From positions 1 through 64,000 of the forward strand of contig NZ_JAKIKU010000006.1 in assembly GCF_023283985.1 (NCBI RefSeq): a DNA stretch of 64,000 nucleotides. Direction: 5' to 3'. The position numbers were made by a program, and so were the translations under genes. Positions 8,712 to 20,653 of this stretch are shown here, piece after piece. The notes under the pieces are model-generated. The model was not told the DNA's origin and searched no databases. It saw only the letters and a program-made list of their open reading frames with translations. Every line of letters starts with the position of its first letter. Positions within the stretch are counted from its first letter, which is position 1. This stretch comes from Shewanella electrodiphila. Its GTDB lineage: Bacteria > Pseudomonadota > Gammaproteobacteria > Enterobacterales > Shewanellaceae.

Positions 8712-9317
8712 TTAAAGCTTGTCAGAATTGTCTTTTAAGTAAGAAGCAACACCTTCAGTTGTTGCAGTCATACCTTTATCGCCTTTTTCCCAACCTGCAG
8801 GACAAACTTCACCGTGCTCTTCGTGGAATTGTAGCGCGTCAATCATACGTAGCATTTCATCAACGTTACGACCTAGTGGTAAGTCGTTCACTACTTGGTG
8901 ACGAACTTGGCCTTCTTTGTCGATTAAGAAAGATGCACGGAAAGCAACACCAGCTTCTGGATGCTCAACATCGTATGCTTTACAAATTTCGTGCTTAACG
9001 TCAGCAACTAATGTGTAGTTAACTTCACCGATACCGCCTTTATCTACAGCAGTATTTCTCCAAGCGTGATGCGAGAACTGAGAATCGATTGAAACACCGA
9101 TAACTTCAACGCCACGTTTAGTGAACTCTTCAATACGATGATCAAATGCAATCAACTCTGAAGGACACACAAAAGTGAAATCTAGTGGGTAGAAGAAAAC
9201 AACTGCTGACTTACCTTTAATCGCGGTAGATAGATTGAAACTATCAACGATTTCACCAGTACCAAGAACCGCTGCGGCAGTAAAATCTGGGGCCGGACGG
9301 CCTACTAATACGCTCAT
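8712..9317 (-). CDS. Typical 2-Cys peroxiredoxin (AhpC/Prx1 family)
   Basis: This thiol peroxidase reduces H2O2 and organic peroxides. The ATG at 9317 is preceded by GGAG at 7 nt, giving 201 residues starting MSVLVGRPAPDF; the reading frame stays open upstream but that part is untranslated leader. The peroxidatic Cys51 is in FYPLDFTFVCPSE and the resolving Cys172 in HGEVCPAGW. Arg127 of the active site is in AFRASFLID. The C-terminal helix (SYLKDN) is present, so the enzyme should be overoxidation-prone like eukaryotic-type Prx1. The reductant is not encoded nearby. Confidence 0.93.
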   Translation of the reverse strand: MSVLVGRPAPDFTAAAVLGTGEIVDSFNLSTAIKGKSAVVFFYPLDFTFVCPSELIAFDHRIEEFTKRGVEVIGVSIDSQFSHHAWRNTAVDKGGIGEVNYTLVADVKHEICKAYDVEHPEAGVAFRASFLIDKEGQVRHQVVNDLPLGRNVDEMLRMIDALQFHEEHGEVCPAGWEKGDKGMTATTEGVASYLKDNSDKL

Positions 9318-9378
9318 TTTATATCTCCATCTATGGATTGAAAAAAACTTAAAAACAATGCCTGTTAAACTGAGTAGC

Positions 9379-9407
9379 ATTATACCCAAACAAAAGCATT
9401 ATGCGAG
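9379..9407 (-). promoter_or_regulatory. Probable promoter of the peroxiredoxin gene
   Basis: The minus strand has a perfect -10 hexamer TATAAT (9379-9384). At 17 bp upstream there is only a poor -35 match, so activator dependence is possible. OxyR would be the obvious guess, but I could not delineate an OxyR site. Confidence 0.45.
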
Positions 9408-9732
9408 GTTGCTCACACATTTGCTTTTGCCTGATAAAAAAATGTACCTTGCATATTTGCGGTATACCTTACCCCTAATTGCTTAAAGAAATAAGTCTTT
9501 TAAGATGAAATTTGGTTTACATGCTGAAAAAACACGCCAGAACGATATTGGCCAGAGACAAAAGATTAATTTCAACATAGTGACAGGCCTTGTTACATCA
9601 ATGAAAAAACCTCCTTACATGCCTACACTTTTTGTAAACTCATTAGAGATAAACTGGACATGGCCTTTGATACAGACAAGAATAACTTCACTATGTCTAT
9701 CAAATAACAAAACTTAATAAGAATAAATTAAT
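9408..9732. other. Divergent intergenic region, no gene seen
   Basis: The gap between the peroxiredoxin and antiporter genes is about 325 bp past the promoter. It contains a 70-codon open frame (9505-9717) with no convincing ribosome site and no recognisable motif. I recognise no riboswitch or operator here. Confidence 0.5.
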
Positions 9733-11052
9733 ATGAATGCGGTCGTAATTGCTGTCACCTTAATGCTTGCATTAAGTCTCATGCGTGTGAATGTTGTCAT
9801 CGCGCTTACTGTAAGTGCACTTGTTGCAGGTCTCGTTGGAGGCTTAGATATCCATCAGACAATCGCAGCTTTTAATGACGGTCTTGGAGGCGGAGCGCAA
9901 ATTGCGTTAAGTTACGCCTTACTTGGCGCGTTTGCAGCCGCTTTATCACATTCTGGTTTAACGACCTTGATATCGCACAACATCATTAAAAAAGTAGGTA
10001 AAGAGCCAAACAGCACAAATACTCTAGTAGTGCGCTGGCTATTACTTGCATCAATATTGTTAATGGCCATTAGTTCTCAAAATATTTTGCCGATTCATAT
10101 CGCATTCATTCCAATTTTAATTCCGCCATTACTGCATGTATTAAGCAAGCTACAAATAGATAGACGTCTGGTTGCGTGTATTATCACTTTTGGCCTTGTT
10201 ACAACTTATATGATTCTACCAGTTGGTTTTGGTGGCATTTTCTTAAATGACATCTTACTTGCCAATTTAAACAACAACGGTCTAGATGCGGTTAAAGAAC
10301 AAATCCCAGCGGCTATGTTACTGCCTGCATTAGGTATGATAACTGGTCTACTTACTGCAGTATTTATTACCTACCGTAAGCCGCGCGTTTATAAAGCCAC
10401 TGACATCACAATAGAGCAAGAAGCGGTAGGCATTAATAAAAAGACCATCATCATTTCTTTAATTGCAATTTTGGCTACCTTAGTTGTTCAGCTACAAACA
10501 GATTCAATGATTTTTGGTGCACTAACCGGTTTTATCATCTTCCGTTTCTCTGGCATCATTAAGCCAGATGTAAGACAAGATATGTTCAACCAAGGTGTAT
10601 TAATGATGGCCAACATTGGCTTCATTATGATTGCAGCTGCTGGTTTTGCTGCTGTGGTTAAATCAACCGGTGAAGTCAGTACCTTAGTCACCTCGCTTGG
10701 CGACATCATTGGTGACAATAAAGCCTTAGCCGCATTACTAATGTTGGTTGTCGGCTTATTGATTACCATGGGGATTGGCTCGTCTTTCTCAACCATTCCT
10801 ATTATTGCCACGATTTATGTACCTTTAGCATTAACCTTCGGTTTCTCTGTGGCGGCAACTATTGCATTAGTGGGAACAGCTGCAGCATTGGGTGATGCTG
10901 GCTCACCAGCGTCAGATTCAACCTTAGGACCAACAGCCGGCCTTAATGCTGACGGCCAGCACGATCATATTCGTGACAGTGTTATCCCGACCTTTATTCA
11001 CTACAACATTCCGCTAATCGGTTTTGGTTGGATTGCAGCCATGGTGCTGTAG
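9733..11052 (+). CDS. NhaC-family Na+/H+ antiporter-like transporter
   Basis: This is a polytopic inner-membrane protein of 439 residues with about 11-12 predicted helices and the PF03553-type pattern. Recognisable pieces are the tandem [19 protein letters not shown] segment, the central [17 protein letters not shown], and near the end a [17 protein letters not shown] motif typical of this family's ion-binding region. Family members exchange Na+ for H+; some carry amino acids, and the substrate cannot be read from sequence alone. The Shine-Dalgarno site is weak. It is a single gene ended by its own strong terminator. Confidence 0.8.
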   Translation: MNAVVIAVTLMLALSLMRVNVVIALTVSALVAGLVGGLDIHQTIAAFNDGLGGGAQIALSYALLGAFAAALSHSGLTTLISHNIIKKVGKEPNSTNTLVVRWLLLASILLMAISSQNILPIHIAFIPILIPPLLHVLSKLQIDRRLVACIITFGLVTTYMILPVGFGGIFLNDILLANLNNNGLDAVKEQIPAAMLLPALGMITGLLTAVFITYRKPRVYKATDITIEQEAVGINKKTIIISLIAILATLVVQLQTDSMIFGALTGFIIFRFSGIIKPDVRQDMFNQGVLMMANIGFIMIAAAGFAAVVKSTGEVSTLVTSLGDIIGDNKALAALLMLVVGLLITMGIGSSFSTIPIIATIYVPLALTFGFSVAATIALVGTAAALGDAGSPASDSTLGPTAGLNADGQHDHIRDSVIPTFIHYNIPLIGFGWIAAMVL

Positions 11053-11079
11053 TCGATTAAAAATTAACAACACCCAATA

Positions 11080-11105
11080 AAAAAGGAGCCATATGGCTCC
11101 TTTTT
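11080..11105. terminator. Terminator between the antiporter gene and upp
   Basis: AAAAAGGAGCC-ATAT-GGCTCCTTTTT is symmetric and has A- and T-tracts suited to ending both convergent genes. Confidence 0.9.
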
Positions 11106-11154
11106 AGTTATTAAATCAAACTTCTTAATAAGTAGTGTGATTTAACACTCTGAA

Positions 11155-11781
11155 TTACTTAGTACCAAAAATCTTATCACCTGCATCACCTAAGCCCGGT
11201 AAAATATAACCTTGCTCGTTTAAGCAGTCATCAATAGATGCAGTGAATAGTTCGATATCAGGATGCGCCGCTTCTAATGCTTTAATTCCTTCAGGGGCTG
11301 CAACTAACACAAGTGCTTTAATTGATACGCAGCCACGTTTTTTCAATAAGTCGATAGTGGCAATCATTGAACCGCCAGTTGCAAGCATTGGGTCAACTAC
11401 AATCGCAACACGCTCATCTACATTGCTTACTAACTTATCGAAGTAAGGCACAGGCTCTAACGTTTCTTCGTCACGGTAAATACCCACAACCGAGATTTTA
11501 GCGCTAGGCATATGCTCAAGGACGCCATCCATCATGCCAAGTCCTGCACGAAGAATAGGTACTACAGTAACTTTTTTACCTTTGATCTGTTCAATCTCAA
11601 CAGGGCCATTCCAGCCATTAATAGTGACGGTTTCTGTTTCAAAGTCTGCAGTTGCTTCGTACGTTAATAAGCTGCCTACTTCTGTAGCCAACTCACGAAA
11701 ACGCTTAGTGCTGATTTCCGCTTCACGCATTAACCCTACTTTATGACGAATTAACGGATGTTTTACTTCAACGACTTTCAT
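11155..11781 (-). CDS. upp: Uracil phosphoribosyltransferase
   Basis: Upp converts uracil plus PRPP to UMP in pyrimidine salvage. The 208-residue length is identical to E. coli Upp. The PRPP-binding loop is [12 protein letters not shown], and the uracil-binding C-terminal region [18 protein letters not shown] is intact. AGGAG lies upstream of the ATG. It is divergent from purM, so purine and pyrimidine nucleotide genes share one intergenic region; no uraA follows it here. Confidence 0.97.
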   Translation of the reverse strand: MKVVEVKHPLIRHKVGLMREAEISTKRFRELATEVGSLLTYEATADFETETVTINGWNGPVEIEQIKGKKVTVVPILRAGLGMMDGVLEHMPSAKISVVGIYRDEETLEPVPYFDKLVSNVDERVAIVVDPMLATGGSMIATIDLLKKRGCVSIKALVLVAAPEGIKALEAAHPDIELFTASIDDCLNEQGYILPGLGDAGDKIFGTK

Positions 11782-12022
11782 TTTTGCACTCCTAATGATG
11801 AGATATTTTTCGCAAATTGTTCAAATTCTAGTTTATTTATTCTCTTTATAAAACATAAAGTTTTATAATTGCAACCAATCTCACGCTAAACAGCTAAAAC
11901 CATTACAGAAAACTGTTTTCATAATCGGATAAACCTGAAACATGACTTTCGACGCCAATCACAAGCTGATAGAATAGCGCCGCATAAAATCCCATAAAAC
12001 GATGTACCTTAGAGGATCCTCC

Positions 12023-13060
12023 GTGAGCACTCCTACACCACTTAGCTATAAAGACGCTGGCGTTGATATCGATGCTGGTAATGCATTAGTCAATAACATT
12101 AAATCTGCGGTAAAACGCACTCACCGTCCTGAAGTCATGGGCAACCTAGGTGGTTTTGGCGCTCTTTGCGAATTACCAACGAAGTACAAACACCCAGTAT
12201 TAGTTTCAGGTACTGACGGTGTTGGAACCAAGTTACGTTTAGCCATTGATTACAAAAAGCATGACACTGTTGGTGTTGATTTAGTTGCTATGTGTGTAAA
12301 TGACCTAATCGTATCTGGTGCAGAACCTTTGTTCTTCCTAGATTACTACGCAACTGGCAAGTTAGATGTAGAAACGGCGACTTCTGTTGTCAACGGTATT
12401 GCTGAAGGTTGTCACCAATCAGGCTGTGCATTAATCGGTGGTGAAACTGCTGAAATGCCAGGCATGTATGAAGGTGAAGACTATGATTTAGCAGGCTTTT
12501 GTGTTGGTGTTGCTGAAAAAGAAGCAATCATCGACGGCACAAAAGTTAAGTCTGGCGATGCATTGATCGCTTTAGGCTCTACAGGTCCTCATTCAAACGG
12601 TTACTCTTTAGTACGTAAGGTATTAGAAGTGAGCAAAGCAGATCCACAACAAGATCTCGCTGGTAAGCCACTAATCGAACACTTATTAGAACCGACTAAA
12701 ATTTATGTTAAGCCTTTACTTAAGCTGCTTGAACAAACTGAAGTTCATGCAATGGCGCACATCACTGGCGGCGGGTTCTGGGAAAACATCCCACGCGTAT
12801 TGCCAGATGACTGTAAAGCGGTAGTCAAAGGTGACTCTTGGCAGTGGCCTGTTGTATTCGACTGGTTAATGGAAAACGGTAACATCGAACAATTCGAAAT
12901 GTACCGCACCTTTAACTGTGGTGTCGGCATGATTATCGCCCTTCCTGCCGAAAAAGTAGAATCAGCATTAGCACTGCTAACAGCTGAAGGCGAAAATGCT
13001 TGGTTAATCGGTGAAATTGCAAATCGTCAAGGTGACGAAGAGCAAGTGGAGATTAACTAG
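12023..13060 (+). CDS. purM: Phosphoribosylformylglycinamidine cyclo-ligase (AIR synthetase)
   Basis: PurM makes AIR from FGAM in purine synthesis. I place the start at the GTG at 12023, with GAGG 7 nt upstream. This gives 345 residues, exactly the E. coli length, beginning before [18 protein letters not shown]. The upstream in-frame ATG at 12002 lacks a ribosome site. Typical features are [14 protein letters not shown] (Gly-rich ATP loop), [23 protein letters not shown] and [12 protein letters not shown]. Its stop codon abuts the purN ATG directly, so the two are translated as one unit. Confidence 0.96.
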   Translation: MSTPTPLSYKDAGVDIDAGNALVNNIKSAVKRTHRPEVMGNLGGFGALCELPTKYKHPVLVSGTDGVGTKLRLAIDYKKHDTVGVDLVAMCVNDLIVSGAEPLFFLDYYATGKLDVETATSVVNGIAEGCHQSGCALIGGETAEMPGMYEGEDYDLAGFCVGVAEKEAIIDGTKVKSGDALIALGSTGPHSNGYSLVRKVLEVSKADPQQDLAGKPLIEHLLEPTKIYVKPLLKLLEQTEVHAMAHITGGGFWENIPRVLPDDCKAVVKGDSWQWPVVFDWLMENGNIEQFEMYRTFNCGVGMIIALPAEKVESALALLTAEGENAWLIGEIANRQGDEEQVEIN

Positions 13061-13705
13061 ATGCCTGTATGCTGTCGCGTTCTCGTTCTTATTTCGGGTA
13101 ACGGTAGTAACTTACAAGCCATTATTGATGGTTGTGATGATAACGTAGACGCTGAAGTTGTTGGCGTTATCAGTAACAAGCCTGATGCCTACGGACTCGT
13201 CCGTGCTCATCACGCTGAAATCAATACTAGTTGTGTTATCGCTCGCAAGGATGAAAGACGTCAGCAGTACGACTCTCGCTTACAGCAAGCAATTGAACAG
13301 TATCAACCTGATTTAATTGTGCTTGCTGGATTTATGCGTATTTTATCTGATGAATTTGTTAGTCAATATATTGGGCAGATGGTGAACATCCACCCTTCTT
13401 TATTGCCTAAATATGCTGGTTTACATACCCATCAAAGAGCATTAGATGCAAAAGATAAAGAACATGGCGCAAGTGTTCACTTTGTTATTCCAGAACTGGA
13501 TGCTGGACCTGTAATTTTACAGGCTAAAGTACCAGTTTATGAAGACGACACTGTAGAAACATTATCTAGCCGTGTTCATGAGCAAGAGCATGCTATTTAC
13601 CCTCTTGTGGTTAAATGGTTTAGTTTAAATCGACTTAAAATGTTAGAAAATCAAGCCTATCTTGACGACCAATTGATTGGTATTCATGGCTATGCGCCTG
13701 ATTAA
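13061..13705 (+). CDS. purN: Phosphoribosylglycinamide formyltransferase PurN
   Basis: PurN transfers a formyl group from 10-formyl-THF to GAR. The 214-residue protein has the N-terminal phosphate-binding loop ISGNGSNLQAIID and the catalytic Asn-His pair in NIHPSLLP. Asp in the LDAGPVILQ segment completes the active site. It begins on the base after the purM stop, with GGAG 9 nt upstream inside purM. Transcription ends at a strong terminator just after the gene. Confidence 0.96.
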   Translation: MPVCCRVLVLISGNGSNLQAIIDGCDDNVDAEVVGVISNKPDAYGLVRAHHAEINTSCVIARKDERRQQYDSRLQQAIEQYQPDLIVLAGFMRILSDEFVSQYIGQMVNIHPSLLPKYAGLHTHQRALDAKDKEHGASVHFVIPELDAGPVILQAKVPVYEDDTVETLSSRVHEQEHAIYPLVVKWFSLNRLKMLENQAYLDDQLIGIHGYAPD

Positions 13706-13730
13706 ATCGATTTAGAATAAAGCCATAAAC

Positions 13731-13758
13731 AAAAAATCTCGCAAATGCGAGATTTTTT
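13731..13758. terminator. Terminator between purN and cysB
   Basis: AAAAAATCTCGC-AAAT-GCGAGATTTTTT forms a perfect stem with A/T tracts on both sides and serves the convergent purMN and cysB transcripts. Confidence 0.92.
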
Positions 13759-13787
13759 ATTATTTGATATTTGGCTTTTTAAAATGC

Positions 13788-15116
<1,329 letters not shown>

Positions 15117-15902
15117 ATGACCTTTACCTTGGTATTGATCCTGTTAGGTGCACTTTTTATCCTGATCATTGGTATCAGTGTTATTCAGCAACAAAAAGAA
15201 CGCGCTGAAGCTGAACGCAGAATGGAATTAAAGCGCCATAGAGCAATCATCAACGAAACTGAAGCTGTTTTATCTAACACTGGATTAGCATCATTTCCCA
15301 GCAGCGTTATTTTAGTGCTCTATAAGCGAATCAATGAAGCACTGGAATTGTCGTTAACTCACCTAGAAAACCAGCCGCAACAAACTGACTATCAACGCCG
15401 TTTAGCTGATATTCAAAACCAAATAACCACACTCAGTTCTAGTCCATCTCAAGCATTAGCTATTGAAAATTTTCGTTTGCCTGACAATGACAAACAAATT
15501 TTAGAACTAGTGCAAATGCTTAAAAAGCTTAAGGCGATTATTCGAGCTGAGAACAACAAAGGTAAGCTGGATCCACAAGTCTTCGGTGAAGCTGAAAATC
15601 GAATTGATAGCTACCAACTACGTATTAACGTCGAGTCGATGCTTTCGCGTTCTCGCGCCGCTAACTCACTTAAACAGTTTGGTTCTTCTAAACAAATGGT
15701 GTCAAAAGCATTGGCAACATTGCAAGCCATTAAAGCTAAAACACCTAACGACCCATTTATTAGCCGCAAAGTGGATGAGGCAAAAGAGTTATTAGAAGAA
15801 ATTAATTCTCAGCAAAAACAACTGAACCCAGATATTGCTAAAGCGCCTAAAGAGGATGAAGACGATATCGATATGCTGTTTCAGCCTAAAAAGAAGTGGT
15901 AA
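15117..15902 (+). CDS. Membrane-anchored coiled-coil protein of unknown function
   Basis: I do not recognise this family. The ATG at 15117 has GGA 6 nt upstream; the TTG at 15102 has none. The 261-residue product has one N-terminal membrane helix (about 3-22, LVLILLGALFILIIGISVI). The rest is a soluble, strongly helical domain with coiled-coil stretches (about 24-60 and 85-175) and a Lys/Asp-rich C-terminal tail (PKEDEDDIDMLFQPKKKW). There is no signal cleavage site, so it is probably anchored with its bulk in the cytoplasm. The acidic tail ending in KKKW could be a docking motif, but that is inference. It is a single gene between cysB and topA. Confidence 0.7.
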   Translation: MTFTLVLILLGALFILIIGISVIQQQKERAEAERRMELKRHRAIINETEAVLSNTGLASFPSSVILVLYKRINEALELSLTHLENQPQQTDYQRRLADIQNQITTLSSSPSQALAIENFRLPDNDKQILELVQMLKKLKAIIRAENNKGKLDPQVFGEAENRIDSYQLRINVESMLSRSRAANSLKQFGSSKQMVSKALATLQAIKAKTPNDPFISRKVDEAKELLEEINSQQKQLNPDIAKAPKEDEDDIDMLFQPKKKW

Positions 15903-15925
15903 TAGCAGCATCCATTATTTATGTA

Positions 15926-15951
15926 AAAAAGCCTCGAAAGAGGCTTTTTTA
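15926..15951 (+). terminator. Terminator after the unknown coiled-coil gene
   Basis: AAAAAAGCCTC-GAAA-GAGGCTTTTTT: an 11-bp stem closed by a GNRA-type tetraloop and followed by T residues. Confidence 0.9.
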
Positions 15952-16124
15952 TTGCGTAAATTAAAAGCTTTTTGAGCTAAGCAAGAGCTTACATTACCTA
16001 GGCTTCTCAATTTGAATACATATTTCTAGCTTATAAAGCGCACTCCTCAATCCCTAGTGTTATGTTTACTTCTAGTACAGTTTCCTACATTGACATACTA
16101 AATCCGCTGAAATCTTAAGCACAA

Positions 16125-16150
16125 AAAATGGGACCCAAAGGTCCCATTTT
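16125..16150 (-). terminator. Terminator of topA
   Basis: On the minus strand AAAATGGGACC-TTTG-GGTCCCATTTT continues into TT, 36 bp after the topA stop. It forms an 11-bp stem with a U-tract. Confidence 0.85.
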
Positions 16151-16185
16151 AAAATGCTAACTAAACTAGCTTCAGTTCAGATAAA

Positions 16186-18849
16186 TTAAGAGGCTTTTTT
16201 CTTAGCCGCTTTTTTAGCAGGTTTTTTCTTTGTCGATTCGCTTACCCACTTACCACCGATAAACTTCGAAGACCAACCTGTTGCCTTGCCATCAACTTCA
16301 GTCGCAACGTATTGCTCCTTAGTTTTTCGGCTAAACTTAACAGCGGCTTTGTTACCATTATCATCAGTAACAGGCGCGTCAGCTAAGAATTGGTACTTTG
16401 GCCATAATTGGTCACGGTAAGTAACAAGTTCTTCAACTAAAGGCGCTCTTGTCTCGCGAGATTTAGGGAACGTACTTGCAGCAAGGAAAATACCTGCAGC
16501 GCCATCACGTAACACAAAGTGCGCATCTGATTTAGTACATTTTAAATCTGGTAAGAAAATTGGGTCTTCTTTTGGTGGCGCCGCTTCTCCGCTTCTCAGC
16601 AGTTTACGGGTATTCTTACACTCAGTATTAGTGCAACCGAAATACTTACCGAAACGACCATTTTTAAGTTCCATATCATTGCCGCACTTATCGCACTCAA
16701 TGATTGGTCCTTCATAGCCTTTAATTTTGAACTGACCAGCTTCAATCTCATAACCTTCACATGTCGGGTTGTTACCACAAACATGTAACTTACGAGATTC
16801 ATCGATTAAATAGCTGTCCATTGCTGTGCCACATTTGCCACAACGATGTTTTGCACGTAATGCATCGGTTTCTGCATCTTCGTTATCGCTAACAGCCTCT
16901 TCACCAGGCGTTAAGTTCATGGTGGTTTTACAGCGCTCTTTTGGCGGCAATGCATAACCTGAACAGCCTAAGAATACACCTGTTGTGCCTGTACGGATCC
17001 CCATTGGGCGACCACAAGTCGGACACTTGATATCTTCAGCTAGTACCATCTCGTTAAGACGCATACCGCCTTCTTCAGGATCTAGTTCAGCATTTTTTAG
17101 TTGCTTAGTTAAATCACCGTAGAAACCATCAAGAACAGTTTTCCACTCCAACTTACCTTGCGCTACATCATCGAGTGTTTGCTCCATGCTCGCAGTAAAG
17201 TCAAAGTTCATAATATCACTGAAACTTTCGACTAAGCGGTCACTGACAATTTCACCCATTTTTTCAGCAAAGAAACGACGGTTTTCAACTTTGACATAAC
17301 CACGATCTTGAATCGTCGAAATAATCGTTGCATACGTTGATGGACGACCAATACCACGCTTTTCAAGCTCTTTAACTAAAGACGCTTCACTAAATCGTGC
17401 AGGTGGCTTAGTAAAGTGTTGCTTTGGCAATAAATCTTTAAGATCTAATACATCGCCTTTATCTAGTGCTGGCAGCGTATTGTCTTCTTCGTTTTTCTTG
17501 CCCATTGGCGGCTGAACTTTCGTCCAACCATCAAATCGCAGCGTACGACCACTCGCTTTAAGCTCGTATTCGCCTGCAGTCACAGTTAAACGCGTCGCAT
17601 CATATTTAGCTGGCATCATTTGACAGGCGACGAATTGACGCCAAATCAACTCATAAAGACGCTGAGCGTCTCTTTCCATATCAGTTAGAGATGCTGACTG
17701 AACGATGACGTTCGACGGTCTGATAGCCTCATGCGCCTCTTGAGCGCCTTCTTTACTTCCATAACGAAGTGGCTGTTCAGGTAAATACTTCTTACCGAAC
17801 TCAGAACCAATCATATCTCGCACGCCTTCAACGGCTTCTTTACTCAAGTTTGTTGAATCGGTACGCATATAAGTAATATGACCCGCTTCATACAAACGTT
17901 GCGCCATCATCATAGTCTTCTTAACACCAAAACCAAGACGCGTACTCGCAGCTTGTTGCAAAGTAGAAGTAATGTATGGAGCTGAAGGTTTACTTGAAGT
18001 GGCTTTATCATCACGACCTGTGACAACAAACTTCGCATCTTTCAATGCATCAAGTGCAACTTGTGCTTGCGCTTCATTAATCGGGCTGAAAGCGGCCGAC
18101 TGAAACTTAGCCACTTGCATTTTTAACTTGTGCTGCTCAGGTGTGGCTAAATCGGCATGAACATCCCAAAATTCTTCAGGAACAAAAGCTTTAATTTCGC
18201 CTTCACGTTCTACCACTAGTCGCACAGCAACTGATTGCACACGACCTGCTGATAAACCACGCGCTACTTTTTTCCAAAGTAACGGAGATACCATGAAGCC
18301 CACAACACGGTCGAGGAATCGACGAGCTTGTTGAGCATTCACCATATTAGTATCTAGTACTGATGGTTCACTAAATGCATCTTGAATAGCTGACTTGGTA
18401 ATTTCATTAAAGACAACACGTTGATAACGAGATTCGTCACCACCAATGATTTCTTGTAGATGCCAAGCAATTGCCTCTCCCTCTCTATCCAAATCGGTTG
18501 CGAGATAGATATGGTCAGCATTTTCTGCAAGTGCTTTTAATTCTTTAACGACTTTTTCTTTGCCAGGTAATATTTGATATTTGGCTGCCCAGCCTTTTTC
18601 AGGATTAATCCCCATACGGGCTACTAATGCGCGTTTATCGCGTTGTAGCTTGTACTTGGCTTTTTCTTCAGGGGCCATTTTCCTAACTTCAGCAGGGGTT
18701 TTAGTCGCAACCTTGCTGTCAGGCGATGATGATGTAGGCAAATCACGGATATGCCCTACACTCGATTTAACGATGAATTCTTTACCAAGGTATTTATTAA
18801 TAGTCTTGGCTTTGGCCGGCGATTCGACAATAACTAGCGATTTACCCAT
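16186..18849 (-). CDS. topA: DNA topoisomerase I
   Basis: TopA relaxes negative supercoils through a type IA mechanism. The 887-residue product has the TOPRIM domain at its N-terminus ([19 protein letters not shown], then [15 protein letters not shown] with the acidic triad). The active-site Tyr327 is in [11 protein letters not shown] (E. coli Y319). At the C-terminus three Cys4-type zinc ribbons are seen (CPTCGRP...C, CGKCGTA...C, CDKCGND...C), then a Cys-poor degenerate repeat ([12 protein letters not shown]). The Lys/Ala-rich tail [14 protein letters not shown] likely contacts DNA or RNA polymerase. It is about 22 residues longer than E. coli TopA (865), a normal difference. Confidence 0.97.
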   Translation of the reverse strand: MGKSLVIVESPAKAKTINKYLGKEFIVKSSVGHIRDLPTSSSPDSKVATKTPAEVRKMAPEEKAKYKLQRDKRALVARMGINPEKGWAAKYQILPGKEKVVKELKALAENADHIYLATDLDREGEAIAWHLQEIIGGDESRYQRVVFNEITKSAIQDAFSEPSVLDTNMVNAQQARRFLDRVVGFMVSPLLWKKVARGLSAGRVQSVAVRLVVEREGEIKAFVPEEFWDVHADLATPEQHKLKMQVAKFQSAAFSPINEAQAQVALDALKDAKFVVTGRDDKATSSKPSAPYITSTLQQAASTRLGFGVKKTMMMAQRLYEAGHITYMRTDSTNLSKEAVEGVRDMIGSEFGKKYLPEQPLRYGSKEGAQEAHEAIRPSNVIVQSASLTDMERDAQRLYELIWRQFVACQMMPAKYDATRLTVTAGEYELKASGRTLRFDGWTKVQPPMGKKNEEDNTLPALDKGDVLDLKDLLPKQHFTKPPARFSEASLVKELEKRGIGRPSTYATIISTIQDRGYVKVENRRFFAEKMGEIVSDRLVESFSDIMNFDFTASMEQTLDDVAQGKLEWKTVLDGFYGDLTKQLKNAELDPEEGGMRLNEMVLAEDIKCPTCGRPMGIRTGTTGVFLGCSGYALPPKERCKTTMNLTPGEEAVSDNEDAETDALRAKHRCGKCGTAMDSYLIDESRKLHVCGNNPTCEGYEIEAGQFKIKGYEGPIIECDKCGNDMELKNGRFGKYFGCTNTECKNTRKLLRSGEAAPPKEDPIFLPDLKCTKSDAHFVLRDGAAGIFLAASTFPKSRETRAPLVEELVTYRDQLWPKYQFLADAPVTDDNGNKAAVKFSRKTKEQYVATEVDGKATGWSSKFIGGKWVSESTKKKPAKKAAKKKAS

Positions 18850-19207
18850 AGTTTAATTTGCGCCAAAAAGTCTCTGATAGATTAAATTGGTTCCATATAT
18901 AGAGTGTTGAGACGAATGTTTCAAGTAAATACCTCTATTATGTGCCCAGCGAGCCATTTTTTAATCAATTATAAAAAATGACAAAAAATAATATTGCGTT
19001 AATTAAAAGTAATATTTCATTATTTATGGTCTAGCAAGTAAAAGTTGTGCATGTTTAGTCACTTTTTCGATTTTTGCGACCAAAGTCACCGCTTGTTAAG
19101 GCCTATTTCATCAGTATACTGGCTGTATTCTTGCATTGCCTAGCAGCAAATGAACTCATTTTCACAACAATTTTTATAACAATAATAAATAAATTTAAGG
19201 ATAATAA
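18850..19207. other. Divergent topA-astB intergenic region
   Basis: The gap is 358 bp, very AT-rich, with no gene. It contains the candidate astB promoter at 19093-19120. ArgR boxes would be expected if astB is arginine-regulated, but I found no clear palindromic match by eye. Confidence 0.5.
19093..19120 (+). promoter_or_regulatory. Candidate astB promoter
   Basis: TTGTTA (19093-19098) and TATACT (19115-19120) with a 16-bp spacer, giving a leader of about 80 nt before the astB ATG. Confidence 0.4.
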
Positions 19208-20542
19208 ATGAAGCACTTCGAAGCGAACTTTGATGGACTTGTCGGACCAACCCATAATTATGCAGGGTTATCTTTTGGTAATGTAGCCTCATATAGCAAC
19301 GCTGCGCAAGCTTCAAATCCAAAGTCAGCTGCCAAACAGGGACTGAAAAAAGCCAAATCACTTGCTGACTTAGGTATGATTCAAGGTGTTTTAGCACCTC
19401 AGGAACGTCCAGATTTATATTCACTTCGTCGTATGGGGTTCTCAGGTTCTGATGCTGAGGTGCTTAATCAAGCCGCTAAGCATGCTCCTGCGTTACTTAA
19501 TGCATGTTGTAGTGCATCATCCATGTGGACCGCAAATGCTGCTACAGTGTCCCCTAGTGCTGATACTCGTGATGGTAAAGTTCACTTCACACCTGCAAAC
19601 TTAGTCGACAAGTTACACCGCAGTATTGAACCTATCACTACTGGTAATATCCTCAAAGCGACTTTTAAAGACGAGCGTTTCTTCAAACATCATCAACATT
19701 TACCAGAACATGCAAGTTTTGGTGATGAAGGCGCGGCTAATCATACTCGCCTGTGTAATGATTACGGTCACTCAGGTGTTGAGTTATTTGTATACGGCCA
19801 AGAAGCCACAAATCCAAATGCGATAAAACCGACAAAGTTTCCAGCTAGACAAACATTAGAAGCATCGCAAGCTGTTGCACGTTTGCATCAATTAGATGAC
19901 GAAAGCAGTGTTTTTATCCAACAAAACCCTCATGTAATCGATCAAGGTGTTTTCCATAACGATGTTATTTCAGTAGGTAACCAGAATGTGTTGTTCTATC
20001 ACGAACAGGCTTTTTTAAATACTGATGCGAAATTTGAAGAAATTCGACGCAAAATGAATGCTGATGTTCACTTTGTTAAAGTTTCTACTGAACAAGTCTC
20101 GATAAATGATGCCGTTAAGAGCTACTTATTTAATACCCAAATTATCACCCTACCCAATGGTGATATGGCAATCATTGCCCCAACTAACTGCCAAGAAAAT
20201 CCTGCAGTATTTGCCTATCTAAACGAATTAGTTACGTTAGGTACACCAATCAAGCAAGTTCAATATTATGATGTAAAGCAAAGCATGCAAAATGGTGGCG
20301 GCCCAGCATGTTTACGTCTACGTGTTGCTATGAGTGAATTAGAAGTATCAGCAGTAAATCAACATACACTTATGAATGATGCGTTATTCAATAAACTCAA
20401 TGTTTGGGTAGATAAGCATTACCGTGACAGCTTAGAAGTAAAAGATTTAGCAGATCCACAACTTATTATTGAATCACGTACAGCATTGGATGAACTCACT
20501 CAAATCTTGAAACTTGGTAGTGTTTATCAGTTCCAAAAATAA
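19208..20542 (+). CDS. astB: N-succinylarginine dihydrolase
   Basis: AstB hydrolyses N2-succinylarginine to succinylornithine, CO2 and ammonia in the arginine succinyltransferase pathway. The 444-residue product starts at an ATG with AAGGA 6 nt upstream. It begins with the family motif [18 protein letters not shown]. The catalytic Cys368 is in [12 protein letters not shown], and His/Glu residues of the pentein fold are expected in the [12 protein letters not shown] and [10 protein letters not shown] segments. No other ast genes adjoin it, unlike the astCADBE operon of enterics. Confidence 0.95.
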   Translation: MKHFEANFDGLVGPTHNYAGLSFGNVASYSNAAQASNPKSAAKQGLKKAKSLADLGMIQGVLAPQERPDLYSLRRMGFSGSDAEVLNQAAKHAPALLNACCSASSMWTANAATVSPSADTRDGKVHFTPANLVDKLHRSIEPITTGNILKATFKDERFFKHHQHLPEHASFGDEGAANHTRLCNDYGHSGVELFVYGQEATNPNAIKPTKFPARQTLEASQAVARLHQLDDESSVFIQQNPHVIDQGVFHNDVISVGNQNVLFYHEQAFLNTDAKFEEIRRKMNADVHFVKVSTEQVSINDAVKSYLFNTQIITLPNGDMAIIAPTNCQENPAVFAYLNELVTLGTPIKQVQYYDVKQSMQNGGGPACLRLRVAMSELEVSAVNQHTLMNDALFNKLNVWVDKHYRDSLEVKDLADPQLIIESRTALDELTQILKLGSVYQFQK

Positions 20543-20599
20543 TATCGATAGTTTTAACAGATAATCATTAATAATTTGATGAACTAAATATCTAGAAAT

Positions 20600-20627
20600 A
20601 AAAATGCCGCTCATTGAGCGGCATTTT
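20600..20627. terminator. Terminator between astB and the Ig-like lipoprotein gene
   Basis: AAAAATGCCGCTCA-TTGAGCGGCATTTTT is a near-perfect palindrome with A/T tracts on both sides and serves both convergent genes. Confidence 0.9.
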
Positions 20628-20653
20628 TGATTATTGAATATATCGCGATTTAA

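Noticed and set aside
9505..9717. 70-codon open frame before the antiporter gene
   Set aside because: Weak start context and no recognisable motif; probably part of the untranslated upstream region.
11880..12022. PurR operator upstream of purM
   Set aside because: No match to the palindromic ACGCAAACG-type core could be found by eye.
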